Shown: positions 1-6,761 of the stretch, one piece after another
How the letters are laid out: every line of letters starts with the position of its first letter
How positions within the stretch are numbered: position 1 is the first letter of the stretch
From: Rikenellaceae bacterium
Lineage (GTDB): Bacteria > Bacteroidota > Bacteroidia > Bacteroidales > UBA932
Assembly: GCA_900769145.1 (NCBI GenBank)
Contig: CAAGFN010000166.1
Span: 1-12,813, forward strand
DNA: 12,813 bases
Reading direction: 5' to 3'
Program-made: the position numbers and the translations under genes
Notes under the pieces: model-generated
Databases searched by the model: none
What the model was told of the DNA's origin: nothing
What the model saw: only the letters and a program-made list of their open reading frames with translations

Positions 1-83
1 AGCTGACCGCCTCAAGGGAGGTCCTGATAAAGTTGAAATCCTATCTCGAATCTTTAACCAAAATGACAGATGAGCAGAAATGA
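1..83 (+). CDS. C-terminal end of an upstream gene (partial)
   Basis: An open frame enters from the left edge (first full codon at 3) and ends with TGA at 81-83. It encodes about 26 residues, ending ...SLTKMTDEQK. The tail is hydrophilic and lysine/glutamate rich, and looks like the end of a helical protein. The stop lies 14 bases inside the next gene, whose ATG is at 70, so the two are probably translated from one mRNA with coupled initiation. Too little is present to name a family. Confidence 0.55.
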   Translation, partial: LTASREVLIKLKSYLESLTKMTDEQK

Positions 84-972
84 CGACATAAAGGACAATG
101 AGTTCAGGGTGATCGGCAAAAGTCAGGACACCGTCACGGATTCGGGAGAATGCCGGAAGCCTTGGCGCAGATGGATAGTTGTAGCGGCCGTTGTGATGTT
201 GCTTGCAGGGGCGGGAGCATTGTATCTCTATCAACGGCAGTCCGCGATTGTAACCGAACCGGAAGTCGTTTTCGAGCCATTGCCGGAAAAGGATGATGAA
301 GTTAAGGGTATCACCGAGACTCCGGCACCTTTGGGTAACCAGAAGGACTCTACCTCATACACCGAGCACATTGAGATTGACATAAACGACATAACGCTCG
401 ACATATACATACCTCATAACGGCATCCCATCCCTTTCAGTGGGAGCTCCGGACATCAATGACGACAGCGTCATCCTTGCTACCCAGGCCGCGGACATACG
501 TGCGGACAACGGAAAGATTGTGGGGGCGTTCGTACTGAAAGGCAAACCTCTTTCATGGGGCCTCAGCAAGAAAGGCTTCTGCGGCATCATCGACGGGGAG
601 ATAACCGTCGGAGTGGCCGACAATTCCCCTCTCTTCGAGAATGCCACCGAGACAGGGGGCTATTTCTTCAGGCAATTTCCTCTCGTGGACAACGGCCAGC
701 TCGTTGAGAATGAATACAAGGGAAAGTCCATCCGCAAGGCCCTGTGCGACAGGAGAGGAGAAATATTCGTAGCAATGAGCCGCACGCCGGAGTCGTTCCA
801 CGATTTCGCCCAGGCCCTGGTTGACCTCGGGGTCAGCAATGCAATCTATCTTGTCGGCAGCCAGTCTTACGGTATTTACCGCGACTCCGCCGATTCTCTT
901 ACCGTCATATACGACAAATACGGCCACAGGTACAAGTATGAGAACTACATCCTGTGGCGGAAGGACAGCTGA
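70..972 (+). CDS. Membrane-anchored phosphodiester glycosidase-like (DUF2233/NAGPA-type) protein
   Basis: The 300-residue protein has a hydrophilic cytoplasmic N-terminus and one membrane segment at about 35-54, preceded by positive residues (RRW). An acidic, proline-rich linker follows, then a C-terminal globular domain at about 100-297 that should lie outside the cytoplasmic membrane. The domain resembles the DUF2233/NAGPA phosphodiester glycosidase fold: a GGYFFRQFPLV segment (197-206), a following R-x3-C stretch, and FAQALVDLGVSNAIYL (246-261), which corresponds to the end of that domain. The family acts on sugar-phosphodiester bonds in some members. Here the usual D-G-G after the last strand reads V-G-S, so activity is uncertain. 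The start at 70 overlaps the upstream stop, which implies coupling. Family assignment is by recognition of motifs, not by search. Confidence 0.6.
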   Translation: MSRNDDIKDNEFRVIGKSQDTVTDSGECRKPWRRWIVVAAVVMLLAGAGALYLYQRQSAIVTEPEVVFEPLPEKDDEVKGITETPAPLGNQKDSTSYTEHIEIDINDITLDIYIPHNGIPSLSVGAPDINDDSVILATQAADIRADNGKIVGAFVLKGKPLSWGLSKKGFCGIIDGEITVGVADNSPLFENATETGGYFFRQFPLVDNGQLVENEYKGKSIRKALCDRRGEIFVAMSRTPESFHDFAQALVDLGVSNAIYLVGSQSYGIYRDSADSLTVIYDKYGHRYKYENYILWRKDS

Positions 973-975
973 CCA

Positions 976-1077
976 GGCTTCAATCTGGAGAGGCTTGGAC
1001 GAATGTATGAAATCCAAGAATAGTGTATGAACCGGCTGGGTTGAAGCCCGGTCATACATCAGGGCTGCGGTTCATAC
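976..1077 (+). promoter_or_regulatory. Structured leader with competing inverted repeats
   Basis: The 177-base gap between the first and second genes contains overlapping complementary segments. GGCTTCAA (976-983) pairs with TTGAAGCC (1041-1048). CTTGGA (994-999) pairs with TCCAAG (1013-1018). GTATGAACCG (1025-1034) pairs perfectly with CGGTTCATAC (1068-1077). Alternatively TGTATGA plus CCGG (1024-1035) pairs with CCGG plus TCATACA (1048-1058). These pairings cannot all form together. TGTATGAA also occurs directly repeated at 1004-1011 and 1024-1031. This could be an attenuator or RNA switch, or a protein operator array. No known riboswitch class is recognised. Confidence 0.4.
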
Positions 1078-1083
1078 TTACGC

Positions 1084-1103
1084 GCTTGAAAATGCTTGAA
1101 AAT
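1084..1103 (+). repeat. Perfect tandem repeat of 10 bases
   Basis: GCTTGAAAAT occurs twice in immediate succession (1084-1093 and 1094-1103), about 50 bases before the lipoprotein start codon. Part of it, AAATGCTTG (1090-1098), is complementary to CAAGCATTT (1138-1146), which ends 3 bases before the ATG at 1150. A hairpin here could occlude the ribosome entry region. Confidence 0.7.
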
Positions 1104-1149
1104 CCGGAGTTTACTATCGAAATTCGTAACCGGAAACCAAGCATTTCAG

Positions 1150-2154
1150 ATGAAGCGTCACATTACATTCATACTCATTGCGCTGCTGTTCCCCTCCTGT
1201 GGGAGGCCGGCACAACAAACACCGTCATCACCTTCAGGTGCCTCCCATTCGGCTCCCTCCGCCGTGATTGTGGAGATCCCGGAACGTGCCATTTATTTCT
1301 GGAAATCGGTCTTCAAACTGAATGACTACGAGAAGGAGTTCCTGAAGGGACACGATATCTCGACCCTCTACATCAAGATGTTTGACGTGGCTCCGGACCG
1401 TGACTGGAACACAGGTGAAACCGGGGTGTTCCCCGTCGCCACCACAAGATTCTTGTCCGAGGTACCCGAGGGAATAAAGGTGGTCCCTACAGTTTATATC
1501 ACCCTCGAGGCGTTGCTGCGCTCAGCAGGGAAAGAGGAGGACCTGGCGGAGAAGATTGTCACCCGAATTCTTGCGATGGCCTCATTCAACAAGCTCGGGC
1601 CAGTGGAAATGGTGCAGTTCGACTGCGACTGGACGACATCCACTCGGGACAACTACTTCGCGCTCTGCAGGCGGGCCAGGGAAATTCTCGACGCGAAAGG
1701 AATATTGCTCAGCGGGACTGTCAGGCTACATCAGGTTGCGGAACCCGAATACCCGTTCAACCACAGGGTCCTGATGCTCTATAACACCGGTTCAATCAAG
1801 AATCCCGACACACGCAATTCCATCATTGACTATAACGAGGTGAAGAAATACCTCAAGCGGGGCAAGTGTCCGCATTCCTTCGATATGGCTTACCCCACAT
1901 TCGGCTGGACGGTGAATTTCAAGGACGGGCAATTCACCGGACTGACACACGGGACTAACCCTGACAGCCTCAGCTATGGGCCGAGAGAGACCTTCCGCAT
2001 CGAGACCTCGGAGATTTCAGAGATTCTCAAGGTAAAGACCCTTGCCGACAGGGCGGCTGAAAACCCTCCGCACTCCAACATAATATATCACCTCGATTCG
2101 ATGAACCTCTCAAAATACACCTTCGATGAAATTGAAAGAATCTATTCTGATTAG
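1150..2154 (+). CDS. Predicted lipoprotein, possible TIM-barrel glycosidase-like domain
   Basis: The start at ATG 1150 is chosen over an in-frame TTG at 1096 because it places a proper signal peptide at the N-terminus (MKRHITFILIALLFPSC). Cys17 is the likely lipidated residue, although the lipobox is loose. A Ser/Pro/Ala linker (20-40) follows. The body (about 45-330) has alternating hydrophobic strands and helices. A conserved-looking VQFDCDW (155-161) is followed by a helix with RRAREIL. This layout resembles TIM-barrel domains of the DUF3142 or glycoside-hydrolase-like kind, in which a strand-end acidic pair (here D158, D160) sits in the active-site mouth. The fold is an inference. The last 29 bases overlap the next gene, so the two products are probably made together at the cell envelope. 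Confidence 0.7.
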   Translation: MKRHITFILIALLFPSCGRPAQQTPSSPSGASHSAPSAVIVEIPERAIYFWKSVFKLNDYEKEFLKGHDISTLYIKMFDVAPDRDWNTGETGVFPVATTRFLSEVPEGIKVVPTVYITLEALLRSAGKEEDLAEKIVTRILAMASFNKLGPVEMVQFDCDWTTSTRDNYFALCRRAREILDAKGILLSGTVRLHQVAEPEYPFNHRVLMLYNTGSIKNPDTRNSIIDYNEVKKYLKRGKCPHSFDMAYPTFGWTVNFKDGQFTGLTHGTNPDSLSYGPRETFRIETSEISEILKVKTLADRAAENPPHSNIIYHLDSMNLSKYTFDEIERIYSD

Positions 2155-4252
2155 CATACTGCTTCTCGCTCCCGTGCTGTCCCGTGCCTGCGGACCTTAT
2201 GAATGGCAGGCCGCGGACTATATGCTTCCGCGGATATGGGACCCTGCACAGTCCGGGAACCCGGAGGATGACCGGGGACTTCTCCGTGACTGGCAGGATC
2301 TTGCGGGAACACCGGCCATTAGACTTGAGGACATTTCCAATGTGGTCTTCAATTATTCCGTCGAAAGGTTGGACGGGATTGGCCCAAGGGAGCACATTGA
2401 AAACGGCTTCGAGAAGTATCTTGCGGACAATGACCACCAAGACATCATCAGATACCTCAAGACGGCGAAGGAATGCGAGAAGGCACGCGGCTGCTACTAT
2501 ACACGCTGGTATTATCCCAGTGCGGAGGACGGGCTCTCATCATTATTGGAAGACATAAGGGACAGATGCCTTGAAGAAGCATCGGCAGGGGGACAACTCA
2601 GTTCCCGCTATGTCCTGCAGGCGCTCAGGGCAATGACGACGCTGCAGGAATATCCCCGGATGGACAGCCTTTGGCGGGCCTCAGGTCCGGCAATCCCGGA
2701 CGGCATCATAAGGGAAATGTGCCTTGACTATATGGCAAGGGTGGACTTCGAGACTGGCAAAAAGGGAACCGCCCTCAGATATTACGCAGAAAGGGGTGAC
2801 ATAAGTTCATTACGGTTTTGCCTGAAACGGATGAACGGGAAATTACCCGGATGCTGGGATATCCTGGAACAGATGGTCAGGTTCGACCCTGACAACATTG
2901 AGCTGAGGCGGATGATGCAGGAGTGGTTTACAGATAACGTAATGCACAGCTATACCGGAGACTCATACTCCGAACGGATGTCAATGCAGATTATCAGCAT
3001 TGCCGATGCGGACAGGATATGCAGTATATGCGACACCGCCGTTGGCGTGAAGTCCTGCCGCAATCCTGCTGTGTGGCTCTACGTGAAGGCACTTGCGCTT
3101 GACCTGAGCGGACGCAGCCGTGAAGCCGGGGCGGTGAATAACAAGGCCGCCCTGTCCGCAGGGGATGATTTCATCTGGGACTCGATAAGGGTGCTTTCAA
3201 TATATCTGGATGCGAAGAATTCCGTTTATGATTCAGCATACGAGGCGCGTCTGCTGCGTGACCTCCGCTGGCTTGACGCCAAGATAACAGGCAACATCAC
3301 TGACGAAGTGCGTAATGTAATAAAAGCGGGGGCATGGGAGCTCCGGGTCAACAAGAGCTTCTACTACTGGAATGACATGCTCAAGAAGATTATTCTCGGG
3401 GAGGTCTGCCCGAGGATGATAGACAGGGGCAAGGGCACTCTGGCCATACGACTTGCGAATATGGCGGACAACCGTCTCCTGAATTATGTCGATTGTCAGG
3501 AGACAAAGCATCATAGCAGTTTGACGATGAAGCAATATCGCAACAGCAGCACCATATTCAATTGTTTTGACTATTCGAATGGTCTATTCCAGATTATTGA
3601 CCGGAAAGCACCTGTTCAAGACTTGGAGAAATACGTGTGGTCGCTGGACGGAAGCCTGACCGGTCTGGAGAAATTTCTGGATGACAGGAGTTACAAGAAC
3701 AAGACCTATTTCCTTGAGGTGGCTGGGACCCGCTACATAAGGGAGATGAAGTATGAAGAGGCCGTAAGGATACTTGAGAATTTGCCGTCATCATACCAAT
3801 ACCGTCTCAATACGTGCGAATATATGGACAGAGACCCGTTCCAGACCGCATTCAACGAGTCCGGACTCCCATACCCCGACTACAAGCTCGGCTTTGCCAG
3901 GAGGATGGCTGAGGACAGGCGCAGGATGTCAGGAAACTTCGGCCCTGACGAGAGAGGCCGTGCGATGATTGACTACGGTCTGGGACTCAAGTCCTCATTC
4001 TCCTATGCCTGGGCATTGACTGCCTACTTCAAGAGTGGCTGGGATGACCACGAATACGATGAACTCTTGCAAACGGGAGACCGTTATATCAGTAACGGCC
4101 TTGCCATGATTTGCGACAAGGAAATCAAGGCCCTGGAACTGCTGAGACTTCAGGCCCGTCTTGAAATCGTCCAGCACTACCGGAACACTTCCGCATGTGA
4201 CTATGTCCTCAGGCATTGTGATGAATACAGGGACTACCGGAATAAGAGATAG
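2126..4252 (+). CDS. Large exported alpha-helical protein of unknown function
   Basis: A 708-residue protein. Residues 1-21 form a signal peptide (basic MKLK, then ILISILLLAPVL), followed by A-C-G-P-Y at 21-25. Cleavage could be by signal peptidase I before the Cys, or by signal peptidase II with lipidation of Cys22. The mature protein is mostly amphipathic helices with many Tyr, Arg and Asp residues. The pattern (for example EYPRMDSLWRASG and ETGKKGTALRYYAERG) is reminiscent of TPR- or SEL1-like helical repeats, but no clean consensus is seen. The start is 29 bases inside the lipoprotein gene, a strong sign of translational coupling and a shared pathway. No catalytic motif is recognised. It may be a scaffold in the periplasm or at the outer membrane. 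Confidence 0.75.
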   Translation: MKLKESILISILLLAPVLSRACGPYEWQAADYMLPRIWDPAQSGNPEDDRGLLRDWQDLAGTPAIRLEDISNVVFNYSVERLDGIGPREHIENGFEKYLADNDHQDIIRYLKTAKECEKARGCYYTRWYYPSAEDGLSSLLEDIRDRCLEEASAGGQLSSRYVLQALRAMTTLQEYPRMDSLWRASGPAIPDGIIREMCLDYMARVDFETGKKGTALRYYAERGDISSLRFCLKRMNGKLPGCWDILEQMVRFDPDNIELRRMMQEWFTDNVMHSYTGDSYSERMSMQIISIADADRICSICDTAVGVKSCRNPAVWLYVKALALDLSGRSREAGAVNNKAALSAGDDFIWDSIRVLSIYLDAKNSVYDSAYEARLLRDLRWLDAKITGNITDEVRNVIKAGAWELRVNKSFYYWNDMLKKIILGEVCPRMIDRGKGTLAIRLANMADNRLLNYVDCQETKHHSSLTMKQYRNSSTIFNCFDYSNGLFQIIDRKAPVQDLEKYVWSLDGSLTGLEKFLDDRSYKNKTYFLEVAGTRYIREMKYEEAVRILENLPSSYQYRLNTCEYMDRDPFQTAFNESGLPYPDYKLGFARRMAEDRRRMSGNFGPDERGRAMIDYGLGLKSSFSYAWALTAYFKSGWDDHEYDELLQTGDRYISNGLAMICDKEIKALELLRLQARLEIVQHYRNTSACDYVLRHCDEYRDYRNKR

Positions 4253-4276
4253 ACTATGTTTACGAATACTTGAAAT

Positions 4277-4645
4277 ATGATCCTGGACTGGTTCCGCGAC
4301 AGAAGTGAACGCGGAAAGTTGATCCGTGGATTCAATGAGGCTGCCAGGTCTGCGTTTGTCCTGGGGAATGCTCCCACTTTGATGAAGGCATCTGTCTCCA
4401 GGGGAGAAAGAACTTATAGACATCAGTTCTCGGACTGGCTGAACACCGGATTCAGAATACAGGCCTTCAAGGGCCGTCAACTCTCCAGGGCCGAATTGGT
4501 CCAGATAGGCAGTGTGATAATGTCCGACTCCATTCTTGTCAGGAAACTGGTAGTACTTGGCTTTGATACACTAGAGGTTTGTTGTGATGCCGGAGACTAT
4601 GGCTGCAGATGGCAGATAAAGGATTATATGCAAATTGAAGGATAA
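4277..4645 (+). CDS. Small soluble protein beginning MILDWF, unknown function
   Basis: A 122-residue cytosolic protein with no signal peptide or membrane segment. The N-terminal half is basic (FRDRSERGKLIRGFNEAARSAF). The middle reads SVSRGERTYRHQFSDWL. The C-terminal half has short strand-like stretches (LVVLGFDTLEVCC) and ends GCRWQIKDYMQIEG. It starts 24 bases after the large exported protein and ends 1 base before the J-domain gene, so it is very likely co-expressed with and functionally linked to that co-chaperone. I have an impression that this family recurs beside J-domain genes in Bacteroidales, but I cannot verify that here. It could be a client-binding or adaptor partner of the J-protein, which is inference. 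Confidence 0.7.
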   Translation: MILDWFRDRSERGKLIRGFNEAARSAFVLGNAPTLMKASVSRGERTYRHQFSDWLNTGFRIQAFKGRQLSRAELVQIGSVIMSDSILVRKLVVLGFDTLEVCCDAGDYGCRWQIKDYMQIEG

Positions 4646-4646
4646 T

Positions 4647-5018
4647 ATGAATGAAAATTTTTTGGACTGGAGCATCGATGCGTGGACAGTAATTTCCGCA
4701 TTGGAATTTGCAGTTATCACGTTTCTCATTTTCATTACATTGAGAAGAAAGGTACCCACACCCCGTATGTCAGCGATGAAGAAAAACATAATTTCAGAGA
4801 AAGTTGATTTTGGAAACATATTGGACAGCGCATTCCATGCGGAGGAACTATATGAGCAGTTGAAGGTCAAATGCCATCCGGACCGATTCGTCGGGGATGA
4901 AAGGAAGAATGCAGCCGCATTGGAAATCTTCCAGCAGCTTGGGAAATACCGTCACGACATAAAGGCTCTCGAGCAACTCAGACAGCGTGCGGAAGATGAA
5001 CTTGATGTTAATATTTAA
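4647..5018 (+). CDS. Membrane-anchored J-domain protein (DnaJ-like)
   Basis: The start at ATG 4647 is chosen over an in-frame TTG at 4635 because the latter would overlap the preceding gene and adds nothing. The 123-residue product has one N-terminal membrane segment (about 13-33) followed by LRRK, which favours a cytoplasmic C-terminus. Residues 64-118 look like a minimal J domain: helix II (EELYEQLKVK), the diagnostic His-Pro-Asp at 77-79 followed by RF, and helix III (AALEIFQQLGKYRHDIKAL). Established role: the HPD loop stimulates the ATPase of an Hsp70 such as DnaK. There is no Gly/Phe region or zinc centre, so this is a specialised, membrane-recruited co-chaperone. It lies within a run of envelope genes, and Hsp70 action at the membrane is inferred. 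Confidence 0.75.
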   Translation: MNENFLDWSIDAWTVISALEFAVITFLIFITLRRKVPTPRMSAMKKNIISEKVDFGNILDSAFHAEELYEQLKVKCHPDRFVGDERKNAAALEIFQQLGKYRHDIKALEQLRQRAEDELDVNI

Positions 5019-5030
5019 TTCTATCATATT

Positions 5031-5225
5031 ATGGAACAGTTTATTACAATTCTTTTCGGCATCCTCCTAAGCTTACTGGTTGCCCTGCTCGGCAAGAACC
5101 GCAAGATCGGTTTCGGCTGGAGCTTTGTACTTTGTTTCTTCCTCAGTCCTCTTATTGGACTGCCGATTATCCTTCTCAGCAAGAAGAAGGATGTGGAATT
5201 CATTGATGTTCAAAAGTATGAGTAA
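5031..5225 (+). CDS. Small two-helix membrane protein
   Basis: A 64-residue protein with two hydrophobic segments (about 4-21 and 30-50) joined by a short basic turn (GKNRKIGFG). It ends in a charged tail (SKKKDVEFIDVQKYE), consistent with a helical hairpin in the cytoplasmic membrane. It starts 12 bases after the J-domain stop and sits 12 bases before the next small membrane gene. No enzymatic motif is visible. It probably partners the neighbouring membrane proteins. Confidence 0.65.
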   Translation: MEQFITILFGILLSLLVALLGKNRKIGFGWSFVLCFFLSPLIGLPIILLSKKKDVEFIDVQKYE

Positions 5226-5237
5226 ATCAATAGGGTT

Positions 5238-5447
5238 ATGAAAGGATTCGGTATTTTCTTCCTCGTACTGGGCATTCTGAATGTTCTGGTATTCTTCATA
5301 GCCGCTGGGAGCGGTGAGGCCCAGGCTGCAAGGGGACAACTTTCGGGCGGTATTATGTTCGGCATCATTGGCCTGTACCTCATTCACAGGGCAAAACAGA
5401 AAAAGGAAGCATCTGACAATAAACAAAAATGGGAGAACAATGAATAG
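5238..5447 (+). CDS. Small membrane protein with charged C-terminal tail
   Basis: A 69-residue protein. One hydrophobic segment lies at about 4-23 and a second at about 36-50, separated by a small-residue loop (GSGEAQAARGQ). A very polar tail follows (HRAKQKKEASDNKQKWENNE). Its last 8 bases overlap the start of the PsbP-like gene, so it is in the same transcript. The function is unknown. Its size and topology echo the preceding gene, but the sequences do not look duplicated. Confidence 0.6.
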   Translation: MKGFGIFFLVLGILNVLVFFIAAGSGEAQAARGQLSGGIMFGIIGLYLIHRAKQKKEASDNKQKWENNE

Positions 5448-5934
5448 ACTAATCAAAAGGCTATTTTGTCTGATATGCCTTCTTGTAGGCGGTTCAAGCG
5501 CATTTGCGCAGTCAGCACAATTGGCGAATACATATTCAACGAGATATTATTCCGTCCGGTATCCGGCCGGGTGGAAGTACTATGAGCACATCAATGCAAT
5601 GACCGATGTATATATCGGCCACCAGGCGGAAGAGTTTGGATTCACGATTGTCCGCTTTGAGACAGATTTTTCCCTTGCGGAAGCCAAGGCGGAAGGTGTT
5701 AGCAATCTGAAGCAGTCCGGTGTAAAGATTCTGGAGGAGAAACAGATGACTGTTGCTGGAGTGAAATGCTACCGGATTGTACTTGAAATCCGTGCCATGG
5801 GGCAGGTTGCAAAGCAGATTTCATATACTTTCAAGCGGGGCGATATGCTCTATGACATAAAGTTCGGCACCATCTCCAAGGCATCACACGAAAAGATTGC
5901 AGCTGACATCATTGCTTCATTCAGGTTCAAGTAG
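5440..5934 (+). CDS. Exported PsbP-like/DUF1795-type protein
   Basis: The start at ATG 5440 is chosen because it gives a classic signal peptide (MNRLIKRLFCLICLLVGG), with likely cleavage after S-A-F-A at about residue 23. Upstream in-frame codons lie inside the preceding gene. The 164-residue precursor yields a mature domain of about 140 residues starting with YYSVRYPAGWKYYEH, followed by alternating strands and a final helix (KIAADIIASFRFK). The Y-P-x-G-W opening and the closing helix are typical of small PsbP/Mog1-fold periplasmic proteins (DUF1795-like), which usually bind partners rather than catalyse. The gene overlaps the previous one by 8 bases and ends the run of envelope genes. Confidence 0.65.
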   Translation: MNRLIKRLFCLICLLVGGSSAFAQSAQLANTYSTRYYSVRYPAGWKYYEHINAMTDVYIGHQAEEFGFTIVRFETDFSLAEAKAEGVSNLKQSGVKILEEKQMTVAGVKCYRIVLEIRAMGQVAKQISYTFKRGDMLYDIKFGTISKASHEKIAADIIASFRFK

Positions 5935-6243
5935 TATCTCGGGCTTCAGTCTTTTATATTCTCACTCGATAAAGATCTCCGATGGATTAAAGAATTGGGA
6001 GAAATGCCCGCTACAAGAATGTTGACGGGAATGGATACCATAAAAGGCATCTGGCTTTCAGGAGGAGGATCTCTTCTGCGGGGTATTGCTCGGCGGTTTT
6101 CAGAGAAGGTCAATATCGTATTCCGTCTTGCCGAGAACCCGCTCAAGGCAGTTGCCAGAGGAACTTGCCTTGCCTTGAAAGGTACCGACAACTATCCGTT
6201 TTCTTATGAAGTAATAACTGCACTTGAAAAGAGTGGAGTTTAG
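5935..6243 (+). pseudogene. C-terminal fragment of MreB-like actin homologue
   Basis: The frame is open from directly after the PsbP-like stop and ends with TAG at 6241-6243. No good ATG opens it; only internal ATGs are present. From about 6030 it reads GIWLSGGGSLLRGIARRFS, then NIVFRLAENPLKAVARGTCLAL. This matches the last subdomain of MreB, including the glycine-rich adenosine-binding loop (x-GGG-x-LLRG) and the AENPL-x-x-VARG helix. The rest of MreB (roughly 270 residues, with the phosphate loops) is absent, so it cannot be a working actin-like ATPase. It is most simply a remnant left where other DNA joined the chromosomal gene. A retained mini-protein from an internal ATG (6004, 6019 or 6031) cannot be excluded. 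Confidence 0.7.
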
Positions 6244-6270
6244 CTGGTCCACTCTTTTCAGCGCAAGTGC
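6220..6270 (+). terminator. Long hairpin at the end of the mreB fragment
   Basis: GAAAAGAGTGGA (6226-6237) is perfectly complementary to TCCACTCTTTTC (6248-6259), with a 10-base loop that contains the TAG stop codon. The stem continues with GCACTT (6220-6225) pairing AAGTGC (6265-6270), across a 5-base bulge (6260-6264). No T-run follows, so it may be a factor-assisted terminator or an mRNA 3'-end stabiliser rather than a simple intrinsic terminator. The structure itself is directly visible. Confidence 0.6.
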
Positions 6271-6307
6271 CAAATATGAATAATATAACCAAACACACAA
6301 AATAAAT

Positions 6308-6739
6308 ATGAAATGCATTGTCTGTAATAACGTCATTGATGATGACTCCTGTTTCTGCAAATGGTGCGGGAATCCTGTTGAAGAGATTCCCTGGATTGAA
6401 GAAGACGGACTCGACTTTACCGAAAGGATTCCGTTCATGACATTCTGGAGGGAACACGGAAAGATGTCCGTCTACAAGCACATTGATGAGAAAGGATGTC
6501 TTCACTCTTGTATCCTGTTTGAAAGTCAGGATATAAAATATTCCATCGTAAACTTCAATGAATGGCTTGGCGCGGCAACTTATCTCGAACTTCAGGCCTG
6601 CAAACGGCATATATTGGTTTACCATCTGAAAGATGGCAACTATGTCGCTTACGGATACCAGACTGAAGAAGAACGGCCGGTACTTCCCGTATTTGAGGAT
6701 TCTTTGGTGATACCAGAAGAGGAGGACTATCCTTTTTAA
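6308..6739 (+). CDS. Zinc-ribbon protein of unknown function
   Basis: A 143-residue soluble protein. Residues 3-20 form a zinc ribbon with two C-x2-C knuckles (C3/C6 and C17/C20, the latter reading CKWCG). A mainly acidic body follows (WIEEDGLDFTERIPFMTFW), with hydrophobic strand-like stretches (CILFESQDIKYSIV, RHILVYHLKDGNYVAYGY) and a strongly acidic tail (VIPEEEDYPF). Zinc ribbons of this type usually mediate protein or nucleic-acid contacts. The preceding 64 bases are AT-rich, but no TAnnTTTG box is clear. The gene is followed 22 bases later by a very acidic small ORF, which suggests the pair is co-transcribed. Confidence 0.65.
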   Translation: MKCIVCNNVIDDDSCFCKWCGNPVEEIPWIEEDGLDFTERIPFMTFWREHGKMSVYKHIDEKGCLHSCILFESQDIKYSIVNFNEWLGAATYLELQACKRHILVYHLKDGNYVAYGYQTEEERPVLPVFEDSLVIPEEEDYPF

Positions 6740-6761
6740 CAACATTATTACACCTGAGCTT

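Noticed and set aside
553..1059. 168-codon minus-strand frame opposite the first gene
   Set aside because: It is antisense to a gene with a clear membrane anchor and domain. It has no recognisable motif, and its codon pattern mirrors the plus-strand gene.
1096..1149. Longer start for the lipoprotein gene at TTG 1096
   Set aside because: It would bury the signal peptide behind 18 residues and run through the tandem repeat and hairpin. ATG 1150 gives a proper signal sequence.
5314..5439. Longer start for the PsbP-like protein inside the preceding gene
   Set aside because: The extension has no signal-like features, whereas ATG 5440 begins a classic signal peptide.
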